Shown: positions 11,426 through 22,387 of the stretch, piece after piece
Layout of the letters: each line of letters opens with the position of its first letter
How positions within the stretch are numbered: the first letter of the stretch is position 1
Source: Phialocephala subalpina
Lineage: Eukaryota > Ascomycota > Leotiomycetes > Helotiales > Mollisiaceae
Direction of reading: 5' to 3'
Length of the DNA: 64,000 nucleotides
NCBI GenBank assembly: GCA_900073065.1
Contig: FJOG01000007.1
Location: 1,725,156-1,789,155 of the forward strand
Notes under the pieces: generated by a model
Database searches by the model: none
What the model was told of the DNA's origin: nothing
What the model saw: only the letters and a program-made list of their open reading frames with translations
Translations under genes and position numbers: made by a program

Positions 11426-12088
11426 GGCGTCGAGATAACGGAGGGGAGTTGATGTAGCTTCGGTATGAACTTCCAATTCGTCTGGTTAAGCTCTGTTATG
11501 TATCTCACCTTCTGTCGTCGTTCCACTCTAATTCTAGGTTTATGAGTCACTTCAATGCGGGTATAATGCTTACCCCACTTTTAAGCGCTCATTTCATCTT
11601 TTTCCTCGGAGATCATTGGACGTTTACACGGAATGCCTTCAGGTAGTACATCATCGTGGCGGGCAGTCATTATGTAAGCTTTGCCTGTTACGAGTTTTAA
11701 GCAAGGTATTTGATATTCATTGAACGTCTAAGAACTACCAAGCAAATACAAGGTAATTACTCCAAACATTGCCCCCAAATGACCCTAAGCTAACAAAGAT
11801 CGACAATATCCACAACAGACCACTCAGAAACGATGAACTTTTCCCCTCGCGACGAAGCAGCATGGGAAGGGATCAACACATTCAGGTCGAAATCGCAAGA
11901 CCTGTGTTTGCAGACCTCCCAAAATACCAAATCACGTCTAACACCGTCGACGAACCCCATACTTAGAGCTCAAATCACTTTCCTACGAAGATATGTCGTC
12001 AACCTTATTTGGTGAATATCCATGAATCAATCCCTGCAGAACTATCGTCAGTGCACGTCGAAACGCCCTGTCGGAATTTAACTTATGC
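11426..12088. other. Intergenic, nothing recognised
   Basis: Only short overlapping frames occur between the dehydrogenase start and the 3' end of the secreted-protein gene. I see no repeats, RNA genes or clear promoter motifs. Confidence 0.5.
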
Positions 12089-13621
12089 CTATAAAACAAT
12101 CAACATGATTCCGGCTGTCGCAATTGAATGCTCTTTTGCCGATAGTGGCCTCCTATTTGAGTCCCAACCTTCCATCAAAGAAACTTTCAGCCTATCCATC
12201 TCCTCATCCAACTGCATTGGGTATCCTTCCTCGGAGGAAGTTATCTCAGCAGGCTCCGTCACGTTGGCCATGGTGCCGTTGAATGTCTTGACGGCTTGAT
12301 GGAAAATTGGGACTCTCAGGGGTGTCAGGGCGTCATGCCAATCGTCGCGAAAAGGGTCGCTATCTGCGGAAGCAGCCTCATTTTTGTCTTTCGAACTTCC
12401 GGAATCAGTGACGTTGAGAACTGGGACTTCGGTCTCGAGGTTGCCGAATTCCTCCTCAATGAAGGTGTTGAGCGTGGCCTCGTCGGTGAGGTTCTTGTCG
12501 GAGATATCTTTGATGAATTTGAAGAATGGGAACAGGCTCAGGGCGTGCTCCAGGTTGGCAACTGCGGGATTGGTCTCGTTGGAGCGGCGGTGGATGTGCT
12601 TCTCAGCGAATGAGGCGTTCCTGTCTTTATTTTCGGTGGTAGCGGCGAGGTCCTTGAGGAGGGGGGATACGATGAATGCGTTTAAAGGATCCTTATATAT
12701 TTCCCGGAGGTAGTTTGTGATCAGGATCTGTCGCGTCTCGTTGGAGCGGCCGCGGAGCTTATTTGCCTTAGCCTTCGCGAGACTTTCGATCCAAAGCACG
12801 AACTTGGTGCTGTTCTGCACGCGGTGGTGAGGCTTTGTTAGGTGATGATGGCGGTGCGCGCTCTTGGTGTAGTTGGTATAGGGGCGGAAGGGTCGGCCCT
12901 TAGCGTCTGTCTTTGGGAAGTATAGACGCTTGTGCTCAACGTGGGCAGGGTGAGCTTTTGCAGTCTTGTTCTTATTCCAGTTCCAGCCTAGTTCCTTAAA
13001 GTCTCTAGTCGTCAAAGTCTTGTTCGAGGTGGCGTCGTCGAAACCGAAAAGCTTGGAAAGCTCGAGAATATCCTCCTCGATACCTCTTGTCGCCAGAGTC
13101 TTATTCGACTCGGCGTGGTCAAGACCGAAAATCTTGAGGATGTCATCTTTCAAGTCTCTCGTCCCCAGGGTCTTGTTCTTGTGATGACGATGGCTTTCGC
13201 GCATGGACTTCCATCCAATCTCACGATACTTCTTGCTGATTGCGGTCAACAATCGTGATCTAAGAGTCAAATCGGCGCTAGGTTTCATTCCAGGTATGAC
13301 ATGTCCGAACTCCATACCGATCAGTTTAAGGGTAGCAAGATCGGCGTCATGTACTTCCTTCTTCAGATCATCCAGATCTTTTAGGTCAGAAGGGAGCTCC
13401 CGGAATGAGAAGGGTTTGCCGTCTTTCAATTCGATCGTGTGCAGCTCCTCGAGAAGAGAGGCATTTTTGCTCTGATGGTAACCGGTAATGTTGACTGCTC
13501 CATGCAGCGAAGCAGTACTTGAAAGCTTCTGAGTCTTGCTGTGGGAGACTGGTGCTGCGAGGGAGGTCGCAGCGAAGCCAAGGGCGGCAGTACCAATGGT
13601 GAGGAGGTGTGGAAGCTGCAT
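12089..13621 (-). CDS. Secreted, heavily N-glycosylated repeat-containing protein
   Basis: Starting at the ATG at 13621 the protein is 510 residues and opens with a classical signal peptide (MQLPHLLTIGTAALGFAATS, then LAAP). The open frame extends 50 codons further upstream, but that part lacks a signal and looks non-coding. At least twelve N-x-S/T sequons are spread over the chain. A diverged internal repeat of 24-30 residues begins NKTLGTRDLKDDILKIFGLD, NKTLATRGIEEDILELSKLF and NKTLTTRDFKELGW. His-rich patches and dibasic sites (EHKR, HRR) occur between repeats. I recognise no enzyme fold. It may be a cell-wall or apoplastic protein; the dibasic sites could allow Kex2 processing, but the repeats themselves end in TR and not KR. 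Confidence 0.7.
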   Translation of the reverse strand: MQLPHLLTIGTAALGFAATSLAAPVSHSKTQKLSSTASLHGAVNITGYHQSKNASLLEELHTIELKDGKPFSFRELPSDLKDLDDLKKEVHDADLATLKLIGMEFGHVIPGMKPSADLTLRSRLLTAISKKYREIGWKSMRESHRHHKNKTLGTRDLKDDILKIFGLDHAESNKTLATRGIEEDILELSKLFGFDDATSNKTLTTRDFKELGWNWNKNKTAKAHPAHVEHKRLYFPKTDAKGRPFRPYTNYTKSAHRHHHLTKPHHRVQNSTKFVLWIESLAKAKANKLRGRSNETRQILITNYLREIYKDPLNAFIVSPLLKDLAATTENKDRNASFAEKHIHRRSNETNPAVANLEHALSLFPFFKFIKDISDKNLTDEATLNTFIEEEFGNLETEVPVLNVTDSGSSKDKNEAASADSDPFRDDWHDALTPLRVPIFHQAVKTFNGTMANVTEPAEITSSEEGYPMQLDEEMDRLKVSLMEGWDSNRRPLSAKEHSIATAGIMLIVL

Positions 13622-14425
13622 CTTGTGCTGACAACGAGATCTAGGCTCTGCGACGAGTGAGGTTGAAGAAGGACAGATTTTCAAGGGGAGCATGGGGAGC
13701 AACTGAGTTATAGATGTTGACGTGCGAAAGGATCTAGAGCTTGCCCTCATAGACTGGTCATCATCGCTCACTTTTCGAACCGATAAGCGAGCGAGGAATA
13801 GGGGGCTCGAACTTTGGTATGGCAGCGGGCGCTAAACCTGGATCGAATGCGCTACACACGACCTGACAGCTTCTTATCGAGACCTCAAGCACTTCATGGT
13901 TAGCGCCTCGGGCTTTGTGGGTTATATGCACGATTGATCATGAGTGCATTTTGGTGGTTACCTAAGGTGAAGCCTGGCAAGGCTTCGCACCTCTTTTAGT
14001 GGGTTGACCAACGCGACACAATTCTTGAAAAAAAAAAAATTCGAGCTAATCTCAAGATGGACAGAATTTGAGTTCCGAAAAGCCACCTTAACCTCCGTCT
14101 CGAAGTTGCCTGATACCCTTGTAAAATTCCGACTTTTCAAACCTCTGGTGTCGCCCCCTCTCCACCATCCTTCGGCTCCTCCAGCCGAAGAATCTCTGGG
14201 ATTTAGTATGCGACTACAAATATCATGATGAATTGGTGTCCACTTTCATGCGTCAGCAACGCCCTTTCCGTCAAGTACCTGCTATAATTCCCGCACTACT
14301 AGCTCTACTTTGCTCTCCCGGCTCAGGCTCAGAAGAAAAGCTGAATACGCCCATCACTACCGCAGCATATCACCGCCTTTTCCTACTCCTCTTTCTCACC
14401 CATATCATGGAAGCAAACATCCAGT
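13622..14425. other. Intergenic upstream of the secreted repeat protein
   Basis: The stretch holds no convincing gene. A homopolymer of about ten A lies at 14029-14038. The region serves as the promoter of the minus-strand gene ending at 12089 and as the 3' flank of the small secreted-protein gene. Confidence 0.45.
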
Positions 14426-14674
14426 TCATTTCTCTGAATCCAAAATTTCATCGATGTCCTTCTCCAACTGCATACGCTTCATTTCAGCTGGCCAAATATC
14501 AGGGATCTTCGTGCATCTTGTACCCCAACAGTCGGTCTTGGTTTGAAGGATTTCCTGCACTATGCTTCCGGTCCTCACTCTTGTCCTTGCCTTCCGAGAT
14601 GATGAGGCTGTGATGCTCGTTACGAGGCAGCAGACCAGGAATGCGACGATGAGTAAGCTGTTGAAGATGCGCAT
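14426..14674 (-). CDS. Small secreted protein, effector-like
   Basis: The ATG at 14674 gives an 82-residue product with a strong signal peptide (MRIFNSLLIVAFLVCCLVTS). Cleavage is likely before or in the ITASSSRKART region. The mature part is short, has a basic start, a single cysteine pair (DCWGTRC) and a charged helical end (MKRMQLEKDIDEILDSEK). The 74 codons open upstream of this ATG are not signal-like and probably untranslated. It resembles small secreted effector candidates in general features only; I know no homologue. Confidence 0.5.
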   Translation of the reverse strand: MRIFNSLLIVAFLVCCLVTSITASSSRKARTRVRTGSIVQEILQTKTDCWGTRCTKIPDIWPAEMKRMQLEKDIDEILDSEK

Positions 14675-15493
14675 TTTGATGATGCTTTGAATTTTGCTCT
14701 GGATGACGTTTGCAAATGTTGCGCTTCTTTCTGGCTTCTGAATTGTGGATGGTTCGATTTTTGAATGGATTTCCAACGAGTGTTGGGGAAAGTGGGGTGA
14801 TTTCATGGTATAGTGGGCAATTTCGTGGATCATATCCAAAACCGGTTCGATTCGAGCACGGGAACTAACAAAGACTGCTACGACCGGGCCCAACATTCAT
14901 GAATTTTGAGGCCTCACGCAGTATCGACGTTCAAGGCGACATCTGAGAAGTTTAAAGTCCAAGGACGATGCTCATTTCTGGGTGTGTGAAAGATCATGGT
15001 CAAGTGTTCATCTCTCTAGGTCCATCCCACAAATCATGATGTCATGATGCTGCTGCTGCCAGATTTCAGTGCTTGATTAAGCTATGTTTCTTGAGAAATC
15101 TGATAATGATGGCGATGAAAAAGGTGGGGACAACATGCTCTGATGCAGGTGCTGGCAAGAATTAGAAAGTGTAGTATGTTCTGCCTTGCAACAAATATCT
15201 TACCCGACGTTCCCTTGTGTGCCGCGCAATTGAGAAGCTAATTTATATGCTGTACTGTACTCCATTTGCTTTCGAAATCGATATTCTGAATTTCCAGGCC
15301 GCAGCGCATAAAGCCATTGCCAGAAGCGGAAGCTGCAAGCCACACGAGTGAGGCTGTTCAAAAGACCGTGTGGCCGAGTCAAAAGGAACGTCGGGTCGAC
15401 GTCGCACCTTCCCCAATTACAAGTCTTCATCTACCGAATTGTTCGACAGCTCAAAAGATAAAGGCATATTGAACTTTGTTCTCGGCAAAATCA
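14675..15493. other. Intergenic, nothing recognised
   Basis: Short frames only, on both strands. No repeat or RNA gene seen. Confidence 0.45.
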
Positions 15494-15938
15494 TGTCTCA
15501 TTTGGAGCGCGACCTTTTTCAAGGACTTCCCCCTCTAGATCCCGACCCAGATAGAAAGCCTGAATTTGACACAGACCTTGCATTATGTGCCATCTGCAGG
15601 ATATTGCTCTCAAGGAACATTCTGTCCAAGATTTCGAAAATGGCATCGAACTAGAGTCTCTTCCGGCGACCATTCGAGAAGCTGTTCAATCCGTTAGAGA
15701 CTTGAACATTCGGTACTTGTGGATCGACAGTCCTGCCGGCATCGAGCGTAAGATTATCCAGATGAAACAATACTTAAGGATGGCAACCTTAGTGCTCATG
15801 CCATCAGGTGTAACTTCAGTTTATGACAGCTTTCGACACGAAGACTCGTCCTGGGAGCAACATCTTCATCAGAAGGATACAGGCGTGCGAGATTCAAATG
15901 CTAATGATGGCTCGAGTAACACCGGTGTTTCCTCCTGA
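15494..15938 (+). pseudogene. HET-domain gene remnant
   Basis: The frame after 15494 encodes an N-terminal segment with a CAIC motif that resembles the Cys pair before many HET domains. It stops at 15654, while an overlapping frame carries ESLPATIREAVQSVRDL followed by RYLWIDS, the second conserved HET block. A weak third block follows (MKQYLRMATLVLMPSGVTSV). The first HET block (YxxLSYxWG) and the C-terminal half are missing. The frame change and the replaced residues after WIDS argue for a decayed fragment and not a working heterokaryon-incompatibility gene. Confidence 0.5.
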
Positions 15939-16539
15939 TAAACTTTCGTCTCGCCGACCCCGTTACTCTTCCAGCAGACTTTCTTCTATCTGCATCCTTC
16001 CCGCTGATCTCCCTCCTGCTACTCTCAACAATCATAGGACGTTGTCAACATCCCAATCATATCTCATTGTGGGACAGGCGTTGTCGCAGCGCTGGGCAAC
16101 AAAGATTGAAGGAATGTTCGGTGAAGATGCAGCGCTCGACATAGACAAAAGGAGAGGAACGACGACGAAGAAAGGTACAGACAGCACTCCATGTTTCGAA
16201 GCATAACAGGGTGGTAACTGTGCGTAGGCGGTTCACGAAACGAAAATCGCTGACCTTATGCTAGAGAACCATGAGTCATAATGGAAACGTGACGAACAGA
16301 TACATCAGACGAGGCGATGTCTCTCCTCATATTAGAAATTTCTGCCTACCAAAAGTGCAACAGTCAAGACGAACATTCTCTGACAGAAAGAATGCCATAC
16401 CACTTTCACCTCCATCTTGAACATCCAACCTCAGTGAAACGCTCAAATATGCCAAGACCATATGCTTCCAAGAAGCCTTAACCAAGAGTCAGCCTGCCAA
16501 CTCCGTGGAACGGCCCGGTCATCAGAGCTTGACCGAGAT
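15939..16539. other. Intergenic, nothing recognised
   Basis: No supported gene between the HET remnant and the end of the zinc-ribbon gene. Frames here are short or lie opposite the neighbouring gene. Confidence 0.4.
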
Positions 16540-16978
16540 TCAAGAGCTAGGCAAAGTTGTATCAACCTCCAGGACATTAGGCACAGCACGGAAGAACCCA
16601 CAACCACCCCAAGCACAAGTAAAGAACTTGTTTCCCTTTCCCATCTTCGTGCCTGCACCAGCCGTATCTATCACCAAAACCATCAGTTCAAGTACTGTAC
16701 TATCAAGAAAAGAAGAGGCACTCACCCCGACGACTAACAACCCCACAATCACAAGCAGGATTCGAGACATGGATACCGATCTTGTCATCCCAACTGACCC
16801 ATCCTGAAGAGCTAACCCCGTTGCAGACCTCGCAGATGTAGTAGGGACGTCCTTTGTTAGCGATGATGTTTGTGTTTCCGGTCGAGACCTTATGACGAGT
16901 GGATGTTTTGTTGCAGTAGCGGCATTTTGGCGAGGGGAAGAGAGGGAAGATGGGGATGGGGATGTTTTTGATTGTCAT
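16540..16978 (-). CDS. GRF-type zinc-ribbon small protein
   Basis: Two exons, 16978-16726 and 16667-16540, with a 58-nt intron (GTGAGTG donor, GATAG acceptor), give 126 residues. The first exon has a Cys4-like ribbon: CRYC, then GRPYYICEVC, followed by WVSWDD and an ACDCG motif. The second exon continues with KFFTCAWGGCGFF, which completes the second Cys set expected for a GRF-like zinc finger. The layout matches small fungal GRF proteins of unknown role; GRF fingers elsewhere bind single-stranded nucleic acid. The splice was chosen because it joins the two Cys halves in phase. Confidence 0.72.
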
Positions 16979-17748
16979 TGTTGACGTTTTGATCGAGATG
17001 AAGGAGATTGTTGAGGGTTGATTTTGCGTGATGAGGGTTTTCTGTTGTGGAAGAAGAGTTGGTGATGGAGAAGTGCTGGGAAGATCATTGAAACTTTATG
17101 GAAAGTAGAGAAGAAAGGGACGGAGGAGCGAGTTTCAGGACCAGTGAAAGCCTCCAAGACACCAGTCGACTTCAATAGAACCATCAACTAGACGAAAAGA
17201 AAACAAAGGAGACGAGGTTTCAATGCCACGAGCTGCGAGGACTACTGCAGCATTGGATACCTTGAAAGGGCAGGTATAATATCATGTCATGAACAGTCAT
17301 CCTATGACAGGATCACCTTGAATAGAATGTGGTAGAATTTTGGTCCTCCACTATTGGAAGGCTGAGAGGATTGAATGTGGAATGTCGCATATCTCTTGAG
17401 TCACCGAGAGGCGGTGAGTATTGGGCGAGAGTTCCGTTTGCTTCGATTTCGAACAAGAGGAAGGTCATTGAAGCGACCAATTTCGAGCCGGAAATGTGCA
17501 TACAGCCTCCAACTAGACTCGTCTAGAGTCAAGCAGCTTCCCCATAGTGCTGGCCGTGGTCATAGCCAGTATCATGATTCAAATCAACGAGATATAATCG
17601 TCTGGCGGCATGAGGATGCGTCAATAGAATCAAGTAATATTGCCATCGCAGACATGCTAGAAGTTCCCAAAACGCCGCCCTAGCTTACTGGTATCTTGAG
17701 CAAATTGTTCGTAAATCATAAACAGCTCTTCTTGGAGGCCCCGGCGCT
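16979..17748. other. Intergenic, nothing recognised
   Basis: Short frames without motifs between the zinc-ribbon gene and the 3' end of the first LPxEhR-family gene. No repeats noticed. Confidence 0.45.
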
Positions 17749-19167
17749 CTAATCGACATCCTCAACTATCATCTGGTCATATAGCTCTTGATGGCCTTCT
17801 TCCACGAAGCCGTGGAATTGACCTGGAGCAGTCTCTCCAGGAAAAGGTCCAAAGCTTTCCTCATCTTCCACATCGAAGTCGTCTTCATCCTCCTCGTCAT
17901 CTTCATCGGTCTCGTCTGTCTCATCGTCCTCATCTTCATCTTCAAAAACCCATGGTCCTGGCGGTGGGCCAAATCCCATGGCCATTGCCATACCTACCGT
18001 AGGTGGTATCACCATCCCAGGACCTTGCGCGGCCATGAACTCCATGAATTCATGGAAGTCACCGATTTCAATATCCTCATCATCGATGAATTCCAAGTCA
18101 TCATCATCAATGTCGTCGTCCTCGTCCTCATCGCTGTCCGGGTAGGCAAAAATCTTTCCACCACACCATCTAGCTCCAATCATATCAAAAATCTCTTTGT
18201 CGCTCTGATTCGGCTCCTTCTCGTCTCCAATGTATCTCGGTGCCTTAGCTCCGACTGGCATGCCGAGAATCTTGTTGAGGTATCGACCATAACTGCCCTT
18301 CAAGTTCCAGTCGACCCACATATCGTCTTGCATTCCCATACACACTGCACTGGTCTTCTTAACCCCACGCAGCTGCCTCAAAGGATGGAGGACCTTCTCA
18401 ATGCTTCCTGGGGTCTTCTCGATACTTCGTAAAGTGATTCGTAGGCAATGCAATTGTCTGCACCCTTTCAACAGCTCACAAACATTGTCCATAACCTTCA
18501 ACAACGGCACGAAGGATGGCCTCTCAGGACCTGACTTCGTCTGTCGTTTATAGGGTAGAATATCATATTCTCTAATCCCGCCACCTGCGTATCCAGCTCC
18601 ACTACCAACACTGACATGCACGAACCGTAACTCGGACCATATGTTATCCCTATCCAAAGCCGCAGTCTGCAAAGGCGAGAATACATTCCCACGTCCACCA
18701 AAGGCGTGTGCGAACTGCATTGACCACCCTGGCTTGCCCATTATGCTTATGTTCGGCTCGTTCTTCTTCATCATGCCTTCTGAATCGTCGTCCACCTCAA
18801 TCTTCCATTCGTTGACGCGGAAAAGGACGAGTCTGGATTCATTGTGAATGACTTTGGAGACGAGAAGGAGGCTGAGCTTGTGTTCGGGCTTTGCCTTCGT
18901 GTTGGAGGAGTGGCATGTGCAGCCAGGAGCGTGGGAGTATGGGTCGTAGGGAGGTTCATCGAGGTTTGGGTTGATTTCGATTTCGGGAGGAGGTTCGTTG
19001 AAGTCGAGGACAAGGCCGTAGACGCGTTCGCGGAGTTCGAGAGGGAGGGTAGAGAGTGTGCCTGCAGAAGTGTAAGAAAACGCCCAAGCAGATTAGAGAA
19101 TGCTGCGAGGTTCAATTTGTCTGTGTGGAGACATACCAAGATCCGGGGAAGTGGGGTGAGGAGGCAT
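17749..19167 (-). CDS. LPxEhR (2EXR/F-box-like) family protein A, acidic tail
   Basis: A tiny first exon (19167-19137) is followed by a 75-nt intron and a long second exon (19061-17749), giving 447 residues. The junction completes a Gly codon (G|GC) just before TLSTLPLELRERVYGLVLDF, the N-terminal motif seen in fungal 2EXR/F-box-like proteins. Then come HKLSLLLVSKVIHNESRLVLF, the usual second block, and a helical middle part (LHCLRITLRSIEK). The last 150 residues are extremely acidic (runs of Asp and Glu) and also hold a Met/Gly/Pro-rich loop. Gene B, divergent from this one, has the same exon layout and the same split Gly codon, so the two are paralogues. Function is unknown; the motif in some relatives binds SCF ubiquitin-ligase parts. 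Confidence 0.8.
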
Positions 19168-19897
19168 GTTGACTTTCGCAGTCGAGCATGAACAAGATCT
19201 TTGACGCCTTGTTAATGCCTCCGACAGCGCCGTCAAAGACTCCAGGAGAATCACATTCAAACACCTTGCAATGATTTTGTAGATGAGAACGATTTTTCGG
19301 GGGAGGAGAAATATTGGGAGAAGAAGAAACTTGGAGAAGGAAGGAAGCTGAACTTTATTTACAGTACAAACGCGCTTCCGGACGCGTTTGTTTGATCGGC
19401 AGTTGACATCATATGTGCACTTGCATCATATCTTTAATCCTCTTTAAAGGAAAGGAAGAAAAACATCTCGAAACTGGAATGCGAGGAGCCATTCGAGTTT
19501 TGGTATCGAAGAATGGGGGGCGGAGAGAGTAGCAGGGGCATTGGTGAGTTGGCAACCCAATTCTTCGACAACATCCGATGCGAAAGAACCCAAGTGTATG
19601 CTTTGCAGTCACACAATATGCTGCACGAATGGCTGTATAGTTATGTACATATTGAGATAAGTGTTATTTCCATTTCGTGTCCCCCGCGCCACAATTGTGC
19701 TCTCTCCGCATCGTTTTGATTGGCTCATTGGATACGATTGCAGTGCCGACTTTGTACGTCAAGCTTGCTCTTTCTGCTTTTCTTGCTCTTATATAACCAC
19801 ATTTGTTGCACTTCGTTTACTTCTACTACTTCAAGATATACTTTCAGATTCATCCCAGTTCTGCTTCGAGCAGAATCGTTGATATTGCAAAGCCAAA
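19168..19897. promoter_or_regulatory. Shared divergent promoter of LPxEhR genes A and B
   Basis: The 730 bases between the two divergent start codons carry no credible gene. The ACGCGTTTG pair near 19375-19395 is the only clear motif. The two paralogues could be co-regulated from here; this is inferred from geometry only. Confidence 0.4.
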
Positions 19898-20945
19898 ATG
19901 TCTTCTCCGATATCCGAAACACCCAATCTAGGTCAGTACCACAAGGCCCCGTCCGATACTGTCTGCATAACTTACAATTAACACAGGCACACTATCAATC
20001 CTCCCTTTCGAGATCCGACACCAGATCTATGCCTTGGTCCTAGACCTGTTTGCCGATCAGTACCTTCCACCGCAAGGCGACGGTCCTCCATCCATTCCAA
20101 CTCTACCTCCTTCCAGCAACCGGACTGCTTTGCTGCAGGCATCGAAAGACGTATACAAGGAAGCAATCAGTATTCTTGTGAATGTGAATTCATTCGAGAT
20201 CTACATTGAGAGGGAATTAGATCCTGGTACCGATGAGGAAAGCCAGATTACCTTTAGAGAGGGACCTTGGACATACAGCCTAAGAGCCCAAGCACGACCA
20301 CTTCGCAAATATTCAACTCCGCCATTGTCTCTTACGACCTTTACTCCCGAGCAGCGAGACGCATTTGTTCGACGCGGTTTGTTCAAGGAGCTGCGATGTG
20401 TCTGGCTAAGGATAGAAGACTTGCAGGAGTCTGATATTGTTCCTTGTGAAGAGGGTCCCGAGATAGGAGTAGAACCGCATCAGTTCACCGACCTCTTGAG
20501 CAGCATACTTGAGAGCCTAAAAGGATGTGTATTAAAAGATTTGGACCTTACTATCGACGAGTTAGCAGATGTTTGTTGGCCGCCCGACGATTCTGAGATT
20601 CCACGTCACTTGCAATTGGCCAGGCACACCACCGGCGACCCGGGAATAGATACACGAGGCATCCAACAAGTCCTTGACATGATTTCGACGCTGAGAGGTG
20701 TGGGAAAATGCCGTGTCTTTGCTCAGGGAAGCGACCACCGTTACAACATGGGCTGGATCATAGCGATGCATTATGCCCAGTATCTGAGGAAAGTCATTCA
20801 GCTACCGGAAGGAGCAGAAGCACCAGACTGGGCACCGAATACTGAGTCTGTAAAGCCTTGGGAAGCTTTTGATCCAGGTTACAAGTTCGAATTTTCTGGC
20901 GGGGATTTCGAGATAGGCAGACCCGAGGATTTTGAGGTTCGATAA
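19898..20945 (+). CDS. LPxEhR (2EXR/F-box-like) family protein B
   Basis: Exon 1 (19898-19931) and exon 2 (19987-20945) flank a 55-nt intron whose ATTAACACAG end is canonical; the product is 330 residues. It opens MSSPISETPNLG and continues TLSILPFEIRHQIYALVLDL, then RTALLQASKDVYKEAISIL and a VNSFEIYIER strand. The order and spacing match genes A and C. The acidic tail of A and C is nearly absent. No catalytic motif is visible. The gene pairs head-to-head with A. Confidence 0.8.
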
Positions 20946-21128
20946 CTTGAATTCGGGGCGGATAGTCGCATAGCGCAGCTACCCAGGCACTGCATATCAG
21001 AGTTGAGTGCGAAAATCGAAATAACCTGCAATTATAGAAGTATTCCATGAGACGGGAATCCATGCTCGGAGAGCACCACCAAACGTTCTCTTGTATACTA
21101 CCGCACTCAAGTTTCCAGCACCCTTCCC

Positions 21129-21724
21129 CTATGGTGACATTCTTTTCTCCCGATGCGCTTTTTTCAATTTCAGTCTTGCATCATTCTTCTTAAATGGTTC
21201 CGGGCCCAGTTCGTGCGGGTGGTATACAACGCCCGCGAGTTCCTTTGCTGGGTACGTCAGGATCGCGCGGTACGGTCCTTGCTCCCCCTTTATCTTTCGC
21301 TTCTTCTCAACTGGGTATCGATGGACCCCTTTTTTGGCATTGTGGAGGATTGGTACCTCGAGGTATTTGGAGGATGTTGAGGTGGCTTTTCCGGTCCCAA
21401 ACACAGCTTGGCGCGAGCAATTGCGCGCTGTGAAAGCAATCCTTGGTCCTTTCTCTTCCTTCTGCACAAATTCTTTTGGGTATCCAGACAGTCCAGTTTG
21501 GAGCGGATACATGTGGGTGACTCTTTCAACATCGAGGAGATTCATTTCGACTGCGCCAGTATCCAGTTTACAAGTGATGATCTATTATTCATTAGTGATT
21601 GGGACAAGAATGCAGTCGTTGACCACAATGCACTAACGTTGGTTCTATCTGGCTTCGCGTCTCGAGTTTCTTTCTTGGCCTTGGTCCCCTTCTTCTTGGA
21701 ATCTCTTGTTATATACTTTGGCAT
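21129..21724 (-). CDS. RNase T1/F1-fold-like protein without signal peptide
   Basis: Exons 21724-21638 and 21581-21129 (56-nt intron, GTTAGT donor, CACTAATG branch, AATAG acceptor) give 179 residues. In order I see LSGYPKEF, SKYLEVPILH, EQGPYRAILTY, LAGVVYHPHE and GPEPFKKN. These line up with the active-site strands of the guanyl-specific ribonuclease T1/F1 family: the Tyr before the first acid-base position, the catalytic Glu (LEVP), the Arg (PYRAI), the His (VYHPH) and the Phe (EPF). The first catalytic His of the family is replaced by Lys. The N-terminus is basic (MPKYITRDSKKKG) and not a signal peptide. An extra 14-nt upstream exon (21814-21801, intron 21800-21738) would add nine residues but also no signal. 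Assignment rests on motif order; activity is uncertain. Confidence 0.5.
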
Positions 21725-21745
21725 CTTGAGTGCTTTGCTGATATT

Positions 21746-21800
21746 TCAATGTCCGTAAACGATGCTTTGCGGGTACTCAATGTCCGTAAATAATGCTTAC
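21746..21800. repeat. 31-bp direct repeat, two copies
   Basis: TCAATGTCCGTAAA at 21746 recurs at 21777 with ATGCTT after each copy. The pair lies directly upstream of the RNase-like ORF, inside a possible first intron. Confidence 0.55.
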
Positions 21801-21814
21801 CTTTCAATCAACAT

Positions 21815-22387
21815 CTCAATAACAATTTTGAAGTTGCACCTCACTCAATAGCACCTACCTCCCAGGGCTGAGCTATTCTCACTTGCTTGAAGCGTCACAA
21901 GACAATCTTCTATCAGAAAGAGCAAGAACGCACGAATCCCTCATGTCTCAACTTGAGGCGGTACTCTACAGACTTATCGATCGGGTATCCTTCAACTGAG
22001 CGAGGAAAAGAAGACCAAGGAAGCTACAAATACCACGCCAACTTCGACGTTTGGCGAGTATCCAGTAAATCATCGTCCAATTGTTCAGCAATTTGACCAA
22101 AATAGCCATTATATTGGACATTGAACTATTTTTGATGAATTTGGTATAGGTATGGTCCTCTCATATGGAAGATGCTACTCGCGAACTAGGAAGGAAAGGG
22201 TTTGGTCGGAATTAGCCAGAGGCCCAGAGCTAGCGCACCTACCCAATTTCGGTCCACATCGAAATCCATCGACATAAACCCACATCCACACTCAATGGAG
22301 TTCGCAACTTGACTGACATAAAAGCATTCTCGAAGTACGGACAGACCTCGCGACAATCTGCGAACCGACAACACCACCAAGTCAACC
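21815..22387. other. Intergenic, nothing recognised
   Basis: Divergent upstream space between the RNase-like gene (minus) and the DUF3632 gene (plus). No motif stands out. Confidence 0.4.

Noticed and set aside
13622..13771. 50-codon extension of the secreted repeat protein
   Set aside because: It lacks signal features and would bury the signal peptide that begins at 13621.
17788..18432. 214-codon plus-strand hydrophobic frame
   Set aside because: It is the antisense of the acidic tail of gene A, where Asp/Glu codons read backwards give Ile/Val/Leu/Phe; the apparent membrane protein is an artefact.
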